From: Bacteroidales bacterium
GTDB taxonomy: Bacteria; Bacteroidota; Bacteroidia; Bacteroidales; TTA-H9
Length of the DNA stretch: 48,095 bases
Reading direction: 5' to 3'
Assembly (NCBI GenBank): GCA_028689615.1
Contig: JAQVCV010000034.1
Location: 1 to 48,095 of the forward strand
Shown: in pieces, positions 8,520 to 17,438 of the stretch
How positions within the stretch are numbered: position 1 is the first letter of the stretch
Layout: every line of letters starts with the position of its first letter
The notes under the pieces: generated by a model
What the model saw: the letters and a program-made list of their open reading frames with translations, nothing else
Told to the model about the DNA's origin: nothing
Database searches by the model: none
Translations under genes and position numbers: made by a program

Positions 8520-9518
8520 ATGACCGACGATCGGAAGAAAGCGCATATTGAGCTGGCGTTGAAGTCGCACGCCGGTTTTTCCACGCCCGATGCAAGGTTC
8601 AACTACGAGCCTCTTTTATCGCCTCATCCTGATGGTTTTTCATCATTAGTTACTCCATTCATGGGCCGTTCACTTGGTTTGCCTTTATGGGTTTCGAGCA
8701 TGACGGGAGGAACTCCTTTGGCTGGCGAGATAAACCGTACTTTGGCTACGGTGTGTCGTGAATTTGGAATGGGAATGGGCTTGGGATCGTGCCGGCCCCT
8801 CCTTGCCGATGACACGTGGCTTGAGCATTTTGCACTTCGTGAGGTGATAGGTCCCGACTTGCCGCTATATGCCAACCTGGGAATCAACCAGGTGGAGACG
8901 GTAGCCCGCAGTGGCGACTGGCATCTGCTTACTTCGTTGGTGAATAAGCTTGAAGCTGATGGTTTGATTGTACACATCAACCCCATGCAGGAGTTTTTTC
9001 AACCCGAAGGCGACAGGTTGCGCAGTTCCCCTGTTGAAACAATCAAGAGGTTGTTGGAAGCCCTTCCTGATATGAAATTGATTGTAAAAGAGGTAGGGCA
9101 GGGTATGGGACCCGAGTCGTTGCGGCAATTGCTGGCTTTGCCTTTAGAAGCTGTTGAGTTTGGAGCCTATGGCGGTACCAATTTCTCGAAACTGGAATCG
9201 CTGCGTCATTCCGACAATCGTGTTGAATCGCTGTTGCCACTCGCCACAGTTGGGCATGATTCATTGGATATGGTGCAGAACATCAACAGTATTTGCAGCG
9301 AAATGCGCGTGGCTACCCGTCATTTGATCATCAGTGGCGGAGTTCGCGATTTCCTCGACGGTTTTTATCTGGTTTCAAAAAGCCGGCTTCCGGCTGTTTA
9401 TGGGCAAGCATCGGCCATGCTTATTCATGCCCGTGAGGGAGTAGAATCGCTGCGTAGCTTCGTTTCAACACAGGCCGAGGGTCTGGCCATGGCCCGGTCG
9501 TATCTGAAAATAAAATAA
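8520..9518 (+). CDS. fni: Isopentenyl-diphosphate delta-isomerase, type 2 (FMN-dependent)
   Basis: At 332 residues, this is close to the usual 330-350 of type 2 IDI. It carries the family motifs in order: VSSMTGG near residue 60, GLGSCRPLL near 87, HINPMQE near 153 (the conserved HxNxxQE containing the catalytic glutamine), KEVGQGM near 190 and ISGGVRDFLDG near 270. It interconverts IPP and DMAPP using reduced FMN and Mg2+. It is the first gene of the mevalonate operon, followed after 4 bases by HMG-CoA reductase. Position and motifs agree on the product. Confidence 0.93.
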   Translation: MTDDRKKAHIELALKSHAGFSTPDARFNYEPLLSPHPDGFSSLVTPFMGRSLGLPLWVSSMTGGTPLAGEINRTLATVCREFGMGMGLGSCRPLLADDTWLEHFALREVIGPDLPLYANLGINQVETVARSGDWHLLTSLVNKLEADGLIVHINPMQEFFQPEGDRLRSSPVETIKRLLEALPDMKLIVKEVGQGMGPESLRQLLALPLEAVEFGAYGGTNFSKLESLRHSDNRVESLLPLATVGHDSLDMVQNINSICSEMRVATRHLIISGGVRDFLDGFYLVSKSRLPAVYGQASAMLIHAREGVESLRSFVSTQAEGLAMARSYLKIK

Positions 9519-9522
9519 AACC

Positions 9523-10833
9523 ATGTCAGTTCAGTTTATCGATAACTTTTCGGCCCAAACCACTGAATCCAAAAGGCAAATCATTGCCACACAAACAGGC
9601 GAGACCGACAAGATTTTAACCACTCTGGAACAATCGCTTCCGGATGATCCTGCTATCCGGCAGCGATTTGAGTCGTTCAGCGAGAACAATCTGGGGCTCT
9701 ACTCACTGCCGATGGGAGTGGCCCCCAATTTTCTGATCAACGGTAAAATTTACCACATTCCGATGGTAACCGAGGAGAGTTCGGTGGTTGCTGCCGCCTC
9801 TTCATCGGCAAAATACTGGTACAGCCGGGGCGGATTCACGTCGGTGGTCAACGGGCGGGAGAAGAACGGGCAGGTGCATTTTTTGTCGAAAGCCCCGCAG
9901 GCCTGGTTCGATGCTGCAATCAGGGAGCTTGGCCATCGGTTTACCGACGAACTTCGCCCTCACGTTGAGGCCATGGAAGCTCGTGGCGGAGGCGTGAAGA
10001 CGTGGAAGATTGAGCACCGCCCCGAGGTGATGCCACACTACTACCGGTTGGATGTCACCTTTGGCACCGCCGATGCCATGGGTGCCAATTTCATCAACAC
10101 CTGCCTGGAAGTTATGGGACGCACCCTGGTGGCCTACACCATGGAGGTGAATCCCGACAGCGATACCTGTGTGGTGATGGCCATACTCTCCAATTTCAAT
10201 CCCGGAAGCACAGTTACGGCATCGGTGAGTTGCCCTGTTGACAGAATGACCACCAAGGGAGCCGAACCACGCGATTTTGCCGAGAGGTTGGTGATGGCCA
10301 CCCGCATAGCCCGGTGCGATATTCACCGCGCAGCTACTCACAACAAGGGAATAATGAACGGCATTGATGCTTTGATGATTGCAACAGGCAACGATTTCAG
10401 GGCCATTGAAGCTGGTGCCCACGCCTGGGCTGCCCGCGACGGACAATACCGTGGACTGACAGAAGCCCGCATAGAGGGTGATTTGTTTCACTTCAGCCTC
10501 ACCTTGCCTTTAACCTTGGGGACAGTGGGCGGGCTCACCAGCTTGCATCCGGTGGCAGGTGCTGTGCTCCAGATTCTTGGGAATCCATCAGCCGAAGAGT
10601 TGATGCAGATTACAGCTGCTTTGGGATTGGCGCAAAATTTTACCGCGCTGCGAGCATTAACAACCCTGGGCATCCAGAAAGGTCACATGCGCATGCATCT
10701 GGGTAACATCCTGATTGGGTTGAATGCCACACGCGATGAACACGATAAAGTAACCGAATGGTTCAACAACAATACGGTTAGTCTGGCTGCCGTCAGGGCT
10801 TTTATCGAAAACCTTCGTCAAAATGGACAATAA
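9523..10833 (+). CDS. mvaA: Hydroxymethylglutaryl-CoA reductase, class II
   Basis: This 436-residue protein resembles the class II (Pseudomonas mevalonii type) enzyme of about 428 residues. It has TEESSVVAAAS near 84 with the catalytic glutamate, DAMGANFINTCLE near 184, NKGIMNGIDALMIATGNDF near 272-290 with the lysine and aspartate, and GHMRMHLGN near 386 with the histidine. It converts HMG-CoA to mevalonate, the committed step. In this setting, beside both kinases and the decarboxylase, the direction is biosynthetic even though class II enzymes are often labelled 'degradative'. It overlaps the next gene by 11 bases. Confidence 0.94.
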   Translation: MSVQFIDNFSAQTTESKRQIIATQTGETDKILTTLEQSLPDDPAIRQRFESFSENNLGLYSLPMGVAPNFLINGKIYHIPMVTEESSVVAAASSSAKYWYSRGGFTSVVNGREKNGQVHFLSKAPQAWFDAAIRELGHRFTDELRPHVEAMEARGGGVKTWKIEHRPEVMPHYYRLDVTFGTADAMGANFINTCLEVMGRTLVAYTMEVNPDSDTCVVMAILSNFNPGSTVTASVSCPVDRMTTKGAEPRDFAERLVMATRIARCDIHRAATHNKGIMNGIDALMIATGNDFRAIEAGAHAWAARDGQYRGLTEARIEGDLFHFSLTLPLTLGTVGGLTSLHPVAGAVLQILGNPSAEELMQITAALGLAQNFTALRALTTLGIQKGHMRMHLGNILIGLNATRDEHDKVTEWFNNNTVSLAAVRAFIENLRQNGQ

Positions 10834-11749
10834 GTTGCTGATGTTTCAATGTCCCGGAAAACTCTTCATTACAGGTGAGTATGCCGTGTTGAGGGGAGGC
10901 CTTTCGTTGGTGGTGCCGGTTCATTATATGCAGCATCTGGTGGTTGCGCAGGGTGATGAGGGCAAGATACAATGGATCAGTACCTGGGATGATACCACCT
11001 TTTTGAGCGCTACTTTTCTTACCTCCAATTTTTCGGTGGTGAGTTGCAGCGATAGTTTGCGAGCCAACTATCTTTCCAAACTTCTGCAGGCTGTACGCCG
11101 TCTCGATGCAGGTTTTATTACCAGCGGCGGGTATAAAGTACGCAGCGTAATGGGAGCCAACCCTCAGTGGGGTTTTGGCAGCAGTGCTCAATTAACAGTC
11201 AACGTGGCTCGCTGGGCCGGAGTTGATGCCTTGCAGTTGCACGGGCTGGTATCCAGCGGTTCGGGTGCCGATGTGGCTTGTTCGCTCATGGCTCATGCCA
11301 TTCATTACAGCATTTCCATGAAACAACCCAAATACGAGCCCGTTTCGTTTCATCCCCCTTTCAGCGATAAATTGCTGCTGGTTTACACAAACCGCAAGCA
11401 AGACTCTTCCACCAGTGTGAAAAATTTCCTGCTGAAGCGAAATCTGATCGATTCGGTGCGAGATTTGATTTCGCAGATTACTCTGGAAGCCACACAAACT
11501 ACCGATATACAGGTTTTTGCAGGGCTCATGCATGAGCATGAACGTTTGCTTGCATCGGTGTTGAAACAACCCACAGTTCAGCAGTCACAGTTTGATGGTT
11601 TCCTGGGAGTTGTTAAATCGCTTGGAGCATGGGGAGGCGATTTTGTACTGGCCATACCTTCTGTTGGAGTTGATGAAGCCGCTACCTGGTTTCTCGACAG
11701 GGGCTACCACACCCTGCTCCCTTTTCACGAAACTGTTTTACTTGATTAG
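10823..11749 (+). CDS. GHMP kinase, probable phosphomevalonate kinase
   Basis: This 308-residue GHMP-superfamily protein opens with CPGKLFITGEYAVLRGG, has the glycine-rich ATP loop PQWGFGSSAQLT near residue 115, and SGSGADVACS near 148. This resembles the 'GYDIA' GHMP kinases that accompany Bacteroidetes mevalonate genes, although the motif here reads SGADVA. Mevalonate kinase and the decarboxylase are encoded by the two following genes, so the open step is phosphorylation of 5-phosphomevalonate. That assignment is by elimination and context; the sequence alone does not settle substrate. It overlaps mvaA and abuts mvaD directly, with no spacer. Confidence 0.8.
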   Translation: MDNKLLMFQCPGKLFITGEYAVLRGGLSLVVPVHYMQHLVVAQGDEGKIQWISTWDDTTFLSATFLTSNFSVVSCSDSLRANYLSKLLQAVRRLDAGFITSGGYKVRSVMGANPQWGFGSSAQLTVNVARWAGVDALQLHGLVSSGSGADVACSLMAHAIHYSISMKQPKYEPVSFHPPFSDKLLLVYTNRKQDSSTSVKNFLLKRNLIDSVRDLISQITLEATQTTDIQVFAGLMHEHERLLASVLKQPTVQQSQFDGFLGVVKSLGAWGGDFVLAIPSVGVDEAATWFLDRGYHTLLPFHETVLLD

Positions 11750-12802
11750 ATGGAAATAGCCGCAATTTTAAATAAGCCCTTCGGGTGGCGTTGTTCGCCC
11801 AACATTGCCATTGTAAAATACTGGGGAAAACTGCCCGGGCAGTTGCCAGCATCCCCTTCGGTGAGCATGACTCTTGATCAGAGTGCCACAGAAACCACTG
11901 TTTGGTTTACCGACAGGAAGCAGGTTGTTGAATTTGAATTTGATGGCAACCCTGCACCGCTGTTTGCTGCCCGAATCAGAAGCTACCTGGAATCGGTTTC
12001 CGGTCTGTTGCCCTGGCTCTTGCAGGTGGGGGTGCGAATCAGCAGCCGCAACAATTTTCCTCACTCGGCGGGGATCGCTTCGTCAGCTTCTGCTTTTGGA
12101 GCCCTTGCCCTTTGTCTGGCCGATGCCCACAAGCATCTTGGTTTGGTTGACGGGCAGCAGTTTTATCCGTTGGCTTCGCGGTTGGCCCGTTTGGGTTCGG
12201 GAAGTGCATCGCGATCGGTATTTGGTGGGTTTGCCCTGTGGGGCGAAACTCCATCGGTTGAGGGTTCATCCAATCTGGAAGCTATCGCCTTGCAGCCGGT
12301 TCACCAGGTTTTCAGCCGGATGCACGACATGATCGTGGTGGTGAGCGATCAAAAAAAGCAGGTTTCAAGCAGTGCTGGTCATGCTTTGATGAACCGGCAC
12401 CCGTTTGCCGGATCGCGCTACGAGCAGGCCCGACAGCGTGCATCGTTGATGCCTGATGTGCTGGCTAAAGGCGATCTGGAAACTTTCAGTCGCGTGACCA
12501 TAGCCGAAGGGCTTGGCCTCCATGCCCTCATGCTGGCTTCCGATCCTCCAGTGAACCTCTTGCATCCCCTGTCTGTTGAAGTGATCCAACTGGCCGACCA
12601 ATTCAGGTTGCAAACCCGGTTGCCTCTTGCTTATACCCTCGATGCAGGGCCCAATGTGCATCTTCTCTATCCCGAAGAAATGAAACCAGAAATGGATCGT
12701 TTCAGCCGGGAATATCTTGCCCCGCTGTCCGGTACAGTTAAAATCATCAACGATTTTTGTGGTGCCGGTCCACAACCTTTAAGCGTTCAAAACAATGATT
12801 AA
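11750..12802 (+). CDS. mvaD: Diphosphomevalonate decarboxylase
   Basis: This 350-residue GHMP-fold protein has the family signatures NIAIVKYWGK near residue 19, ASPSVSMTLD near 36, and the ATP loop FPHSAGIASSASAFGAL near 102-118. DAGPNVHLLY near 303 contains the catalytic aspartate region. It performs ATP-dependent decarboxylation of mevalonate 5-diphosphate to IPP. An SGLAASASG-like loop is usual; here SAGIASSAS is a mild variant. The ATG follows the previous stop with no gap, and the 3' end overlaps mevalonate kinase by 8 bases. Confidence 0.93.
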   Translation: MEIAAILNKPFGWRCSPNIAIVKYWGKLPGQLPASPSVSMTLDQSATETTVWFTDRKQVVEFEFDGNPAPLFAARIRSYLESVSGLLPWLLQVGVRISSRNNFPHSAGIASSASAFGALALCLADAHKHLGLVDGQQFYPLASRLARLGSGSASRSVFGGFALWGETPSVEGSSNLEAIALQPVHQVFSRMHDMIVVVSDQKKQVSSSAGHALMNRHPFAGSRYEQARQRASLMPDVLAKGDLETFSRVTIAEGLGLHALMLASDPPVNLLHPLSVEVIQLADQFRLQTRLPLAYTLDAGPNVHLLYPEEMKPEMDRFSREYLAPLSGTVKIINDFCGAGPQPLSVQNND

Positions 12803-13769
12803 AAGCGAACATTTTTACGCCAAGATTCTTCTCTTCGGTGAATACGGGGTGATTCTGGGTTCTGAAGCCCTGAGTATCCCTTACACCCATTTTGCCGGTG
12901 AGCTGAGTTTTATCAACGACGATAAATATACCGACTACAATGCCGCCCTGGCCTCAAATGGCAACCTCAAGGCTTTTGCCTCCTATTTGATCGAGAACAG
13001 CCACACACTTCAACTTCCACAGCTCGATACAGCAAAGTTTGTAAGCGAACTGGCCGATGGACTCTATTTCGAGTCGTCGATCCCGCAGGGTTATGGCGTG
13101 GGAAGCAGCGGTGCTTTGGTTGCAGCCGTTTACGCCCGGTATGCCAGGCACCGAATCGAACCTCATGCCTCTGTTCCGGTTTCCAGGATTTTGGAATTGA
13201 AAGGAATTTTCGCCTCAATGGAGTCGTTTTTTCACGGCCGGAGTTCAGGAATCGATCCTCTGAATGCCTTTCTTCAGTATCCGTTGCATATGAAGAGCAG
13301 CACCGACATCGCCCTGGTGGGGATTCCTCGTCACAAGTTCGAGGAAGACGGTGCCATCTTTTTAATAGATACCGGTGCGCCTGGCAAGACCGATACAGGT
13401 GTGAAGCGCTTTCTTGATCTCTGTTCCGATGAGGCATACAGCCGACATATGCAGCAGGAGTACCTGCCGTTGATCAACCGGTCGATCAGTACTCTGGTTG
13501 AAGGAAACCATCGTGGTTTTTTTGAGGCAACCGCGGCTTTGTCTGCTTTTCAGTTCGATCATTTCAGCGAGATGATTCCTGAAGCATTCGTACCCGCATG
13601 GAAACAGGGCCTTGAATCTGGCGATTTTCACCTGAAACTGTGCGGATCGGGCGGAGGTGGTTTTATCTTGGGATTCACCCAGTCGCTCACCCAAACGCGA
13701 GAGCGATTGAACGATTACCAAACCCGCCTGGTGCCTGTGTATCGACATACTGAGCGGGGTAATGGCTGA
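12795..13769 (+). CDS. mvk: Mevalonate kinase
   Basis: This 324-residue GHMP kinase opens with FYAKILLFGEYGVILGSEAL. The ATP loop is IPQGYGVGSSGALVAAVY near 96-113, GRSSGIDPLNAF near 151 supplies the active-site aspartate, and the C-terminal GHMP motif is KLCGSGGGGFILGF near 285. It phosphorylates mevalonate to 5-phosphomevalonate. It is the last gene of the operon: a strong hairpin terminator begins 37 bases after its stop. Confidence 0.9.
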   Translation: MIKSEHFYAKILLFGEYGVILGSEALSIPYTHFAGELSFINDDKYTDYNAALASNGNLKAFASYLIENSHTLQLPQLDTAKFVSELADGLYFESSIPQGYGVGSSGALVAAVYARYARHRIEPHASVPVSRILELKGIFASMESFFHGRSSGIDPLNAFLQYPLHMKSSTDIALVGIPRHKFEEDGAIFLIDTGAPGKTDTGVKRFLDLCSDEAYSRHMQQEYLPLINRSISTLVEGNHRGFFEATAALSAFQFDHFSEMIPEAFVPAWKQGLESGDFHLKLCGSGGGGFILGFTQSLTQTRERLNDYQTRLVPVYRHTERGNG

Positions 13770-13806
13770 ACCGTTTGTTGTCGCGATTGTTTCTGAATAA
13801 TAACCT

Positions 13807-13840
13807 CCATCCCCGCCTGAAAAGGCGGGGATGGTTTTTA
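13807..13840 (+). terminator. Rho-independent terminator of the mevalonate operon
   Basis: A perfect 12-bp stem (13807-13818 with 13823-13834) closes a GAAA tetraloop and is followed by TTTTT. It ends the fni-mvk transcript and also shows that the next gene's start cannot be the in-frame start at 13775. Confidence 0.9.
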
Positions 13841-13852
13841 AAAACAGATTTT

Positions 13853-14785
13853 ATGTCAAAACCTTCTTCGTTTCAAATATGGATGGCTCAGTTCAGGGCC
13901 AATTTTTTATTGCTGGCTGTATTGCTGGTGTTTATAGGGGTGGCTGCTGCCTGGAAAATGCCTGGCGCGATGATCGGCTTCAACTGGTTTAGTGCCGCAC
14001 TGCTGGCCATCGGGGTGGTGGCTGCGCATATTTCGGTGAACCTTTTCAACGAGTATTCCGACTACCACACCCGAATCGATTTTCATACCAACCGTACCCC
14101 GTTTAGCGGTGGTACCGGGTTGATGGTCTCAGGACAAACTACTCCACGTCAGGTGTTGAGCGCCGCCATTACCACACTTTTTGTGGCCTTAGTCATTGGC
14201 ACGTGGTTTAGTTTCAAAGCTCATTGGTCGGTGGCAGTTATGATGGTTTTTGGTGCACTCAGCATCGTGCTTTACACCCCTGTGCTTGCACGGATAGGGT
14301 TGGGCGAGCTTGTGTCGGGCGTATCATTGGGTTCGTTGGTGGTGGTAGGGAGCTATGTTTCTATGACTGCCACTCCTGGCATGAGCCTGGCTGAAGCCAT
14401 TCCCCTGGAGGTGATCTGGTTGTCGGTTTCACCCGGGATTCTCACAGCGCTGTTGTTGTTTCTCAACGAATTTCCCGATGCTGATGTAGATAGGGATGGG
14501 GGCAGGCGTCATCTGGTCATCGTGTTGGGTCGTCGCTATGCCTCGTGGCTGTATGTGGGTGGACTGGTTGCTACTTTCGCCGTGGTTGGATGGATGGTAG
14601 CCAACCAAACCCTGAGCTATTGGGGTTTGCTGGCGTTGTTGCCGTTGCCGTTGGCCATCAAGGCTGGTTCAACTGCACTCACCTCCTATAACGACACACC
14701 GAAGCTGGTTCCCGCTATGGGCGCCAACGTGATGACGGTGCTGGCCACCGATTTGTTGATTGGGCTGGCTGTGTTGCTGGGATAG
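13853..14785 (+). CDS. UbiA-family prenyltransferase, MenA-like
   Basis: The ATG at 13853 is chosen because the longer frame begins upstream of the terminator hairpin; it gives 310 residues. The protein has about eight to nine transmembrane helices and both UbiA aspartate motifs: NLFNEYSDYHTRIDFHTN near 64-81, followed by RTPFSGG, and NEFPDADVDRDGG near 200. The RTPFSGG stretch after the first motif is typical of 1,4-dihydroxy-2-naphthoate octaprenyltransferase (MenA), which makes demethylmenaquinone. Other UbiA substrates are not excluded. Placement beside the mevalonate genes fits a role using polyprenyl diphosphate, but the terminator indicates separate transcription. Confidence 0.8.
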   Translation: MSKPSSFQIWMAQFRANFLLLAVLLVFIGVAAAWKMPGAMIGFNWFSAALLAIGVVAAHISVNLFNEYSDYHTRIDFHTNRTPFSGGTGLMVSGQTTPRQVLSAAITTLFVALVIGTWFSFKAHWSVAVMMVFGALSIVLYTPVLARIGLGELVSGVSLGSLVVVGSYVSMTATPGMSLAEAIPLEVIWLSVSPGILTALLLFLNEFPDADVDRDGGRRHLVIVLGRRYASWLYVGGLVATFAVVGWMVANQTLSYWGLLALLPLPLAIKAGSTALTSYNDTPKLVPAMGANVMTVLATDLLIGLAVLLG

Positions 14786-15111
14786 CCAACAGGCGGTATT
14801 TTGATTCCGACTTCCCGTTTTTTCTATTTAGGCAGGCTGGGCAACAATGGTTCGGCCTGTCTCTTTTAGTTGCCTGCCGTTTTGTTTGCTCGTTCATTTC
14901 ATTTGGCATTGGCAGCGACATCGTTTTATTGGTTCAGGAACCCATTCATTGAGAAAAAATGGCTCTCAAAACCCGGTTCAAACGATTGGAAGGCTGTCTG
15001 AAACGATTTTTGCCTGTTGGCAACCCTCTTTTTGCCCTCAGGTATGATGAATCAATTTACTCAACTCTCTCCTTTTTGCTACCTTGCACCCACATTTTTC
15101 ACTTTAACCAG
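14786..15111. other. 326-bp intergenic region
   Basis: No coding sequence with recognisable features is present; the open frame running into the GH92 gene from 14959 lacks protein-like character before the signal peptide. An imperfect stem near 14831-14864 could end the upstream transcript. TACCTTGC at 15080-15087 is a near match to the -7 consensus and could drive the GH92 gene. Confidence 0.45.
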
Positions 15112-17406
15112 ATGACGATTAAAAAAAATTCACTGACCTCTCTTTTGTCTGTTTTAGCATTATTGTTGGCTGCATCAGTTGGCTATTCGCAGCATAATGC
15201 GCGCTATATCAACCCCTTCATTGGTACCGATCACATGGGGCACACCTTCCCGGGCGCCGTGGTGCCGTTCGGGATGGTTCAACTCAGTCCCGATACCGAC
15301 ACTGTTCCTTACTCTTCGGGTCAGGGTTACAACCCCGGAGTGTATCGCTATTGTGCAGGTTATCAGTATTCCGACCCCACCATCGTGGGTTTTAGCCACA
15401 CCCATTTGCATGGCACAGGTCACAGCGATCTGGGCGATTTTTTGTTGATGCCCATGGTTGGCGAGCCACGGTTGAATCCTGGCACAGCCAATCATCCCGA
15501 GTCGGGCTACCGCAGCCGATACCAAAAGGATTCAGAGATGGCTCAGGCTGGTTATTATGCCGTGACCCTGGCCGATTACGACATTCGCGCTGAACTCACC
15601 GCCACGCGAAGGGTTGGCGTTCACCAATACACTTTTAATTCCGACAAGCCCAGCGCGCTCATCCTCGATATGGTTCACGGCATCTACAACTACGATGGCA
15701 AGGTGATCTGGGCTTCGGTGAGGGTGGTTAACGATACGCTGGTAACCGGTTATCGGCAAACCAACGGCTGGGCCCGCGAAAGGTTTGTCTATTTTGCCAT
15801 GTCGTTTTCGAAGCCGCTGACGGATTATAGCCTTCGCAACGAAGAGAAAGAGGTGTATGGCGGATTCTGGCGCCGTTGGAAGATGGATCACAACTTTCCG
15901 CAAAGGTCGGGGCGTAAGGTGAAAGCGGCGTTCAGCTTCGGACTTAAAAAGGGCGACCGTCTGATGGTGAAGCTGGCGCTGTCGGCTGTGAGCGAGCAGG
16001 GAGCTGTAGCCAATCTGAAGGCTGAAGCCCCACATTGGTCGTTCGACAGGTACCGACAGGATGCTTTTGAAGTCTGGAATCGTGAAGCCAATCGCATAAC
16101 CCTGGATGCCACCGATGAGCAAAAAACCGTGTTCTACACCGCTCTCTACCACAGTCTTATCCATCCTTCGGTGTATGCCGATGTGGATGGGTGCTACCGA
16201 GGCCTCGATCACGAGATTCACCGTCAGCCTGGTTTCACCAACTATTCAATCTTCTCGCTCTGGGATACTTTCAGGGCGCTTCACCCCTGGCTCACGCTGA
16301 TGTATCCTCATGAAACTTCAGATATGGTGAACTCCATGCTGGCTCATTTCGACCAGAGCGCGTTGCCCATGCTTCCGGTTTGGTCGCACCACGCCAACGA
16401 CAACTGGTGCATGATAGGCTACCACGCCGTACCGGTGATTGCCGACGCCTGGGTAAAAGGCATCGGGGGGGTCGATGGCCGCCGGGCTCTCGATGCTATG
16501 GTGCGCACGGCCAACTACAGGCCTTACGACGGGTTGGCCGATTATATGGATAAAGGGTTTGTGCCCGCGAATCGCTCGGGAAGTTCGGCCTCGGTAACCC
16601 TCGAATATGCCTACGACGACTTCACCATCAGCCGTATGGCTGCCTCACTGGGCGACACTTCCACCGAAAAGACTTTCCTGAAACGATCCGCCAACTTTCA
16701 CAACCTGTTCGATCCTGCCACAGGTTTCATGCGGGCCCGTCGGTTCGACGGGAGTTTCACCCAACCATTCGATGCCCTGGCCACCCACGACATGGGCTAC
16801 ATCGAGGGGAATGCCTGGACCTACAGTCTCTTCGTGCCGCATGCTCCCGAAAAGCTCATCGCGTTGATGGGAGGTCGTAAAAGATTTCTGCCTCACCTTG
16901 ATTCTTTGTTCACGATGCATCTTCCCGAAAAATACTATGCCCACACCGAAGACATTGCCGCCGTGGGGCTCATGGGGAATTATGTGCACGGCAACGAACC
17001 GGGGCATCACATCCCCTACCTCTACAATTTTGCCGGAAAGCCTTCAGCCACACAAGCCATCGTACGTCAGATACTCACAACAATGTACCACAACTCACCT
17101 TCGGGGCTGTGTGGCAACGACGATTGCGGCCAGATGTCGGCCTGGTACCTGTTTTCGGCGCTGGGTTTCTACCCGTTTTGTCCCGGGCTGCCTGAATACG
17201 AATTGGGTGCACCCCTCTACAAGTCGGCGGTGGTAGCTCTTCCCAACGGCAAGCAACTGAAGGTGCTGGCTCCGAAGCTTACCGAAAAAAACATTTACGT
17301 GAAGCGGGTTACCATGAATGGCGTGGAGATCAAGGGACACGCCATCAGTCACCAGATGGTAGCAGATGGGGGAACACTGGAATTCGAGATGATTTCGCGC
17401 CCTTGA
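15112..17406 (+). CDS. GH92 family alpha-mannosidase (secreted)
   Basis: The ATG at 15112 starts a clear signal peptide (SLTSLLSVLALLLAASVGYSQ), giving 764 residues, the normal GH92 size. Family motifs are present throughout: YINPFIGTDHMGHTFPGA at the mature start, VGFSHTHLHGTG near 90, GYIEGNAWTYSLFVPH near 565 with the acidic residue, GNEPGHHIPYLYNF near 625 and GNDDCGQMSAWYLFSALGFYP near 666. GH92 enzymes are calcium-dependent exo-alpha-mannosidases acting on N-glycans and yeast mannan in the periplasm or at the surface. No SusC/SusD pair is adjacent, so this is a lone gene rather than a polysaccharide locus. Confidence 0.93.
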   Translation: MTIKKNSLTSLLSVLALLLAASVGYSQHNARYINPFIGTDHMGHTFPGAVVPFGMVQLSPDTDTVPYSSGQGYNPGVYRYCAGYQYSDPTIVGFSHTHLHGTGHSDLGDFLLMPMVGEPRLNPGTANHPESGYRSRYQKDSEMAQAGYYAVTLADYDIRAELTATRRVGVHQYTFNSDKPSALILDMVHGIYNYDGKVIWASVRVVNDTLVTGYRQTNGWARERFVYFAMSFSKPLTDYSLRNEEKEVYGGFWRRWKMDHNFPQRSGRKVKAAFSFGLKKGDRLMVKLALSAVSEQGAVANLKAEAPHWSFDRYRQDAFEVWNREANRITLDATDEQKTVFYTALYHSLIHPSVYADVDGCYRGLDHEIHRQPGFTNYSIFSLWDTFRALHPWLTLMYPHETSDMVNSMLAHFDQSALPMLPVWSHHANDNWCMIGYHAVPVIADAWVKGIGGVDGRRALDAMVRTANYRPYDGLADYMDKGFVPANRSGSSASVTLEYAYDDFTISRMAASLGDTSTEKTFLKRSANFHNLFDPATGFMRARRFDGSFTQPFDALATHDMGYIEGNAWTYSLFVPHAPEKLIALMGGRKRFLPHLDSLFTMHLPEKYYAHTEDIAAVGLMGNYVHGNEPGHHIPYLYNFAGKPSATQAIVRQILTTMYHNSPSGLCGNDDCGQMSAWYLFSALGFYPFCPGLPEYELGAPLYKSAVVALPNGKQLKVLAPKLTEKNIYVKRVTMNGVEIKGHAISHQMVADGGTLEFEMISRP

Positions 17407-17438
17407 TTTTCAGTGCAGAAGGCTTGAAGCACGCTGAT

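Noticed and set aside
8125-8523. 132-codon frame overlapping the fni start as ATGA
   Set aside because: The overlap looked like coupling, but the translation has no hydrophobic core or motif, and the best promoter lies inside it at 8283-8313.
13775-13852. Extended N-terminus of the UbiA-family protein
   Set aside because: The extension runs through a perfect terminator hairpin (13807-13834) and encodes a basic, unconserved stretch; the ATG at 13853 is better.
13853-14785. Archaeal-type ether-lipid (digeranylgeranylglyceryl phosphate) synthase
   Set aside because: The mevalonate neighbours made this tempting, but the RTPFSGG region after the first aspartate motif fits MenA better and no GGGP synthase is seen.
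14959-15111. 51-residue N-terminal extension of the GH92 enzyme
   Set aside because: A clear signal peptide begins at 15112; an extension would bury it.
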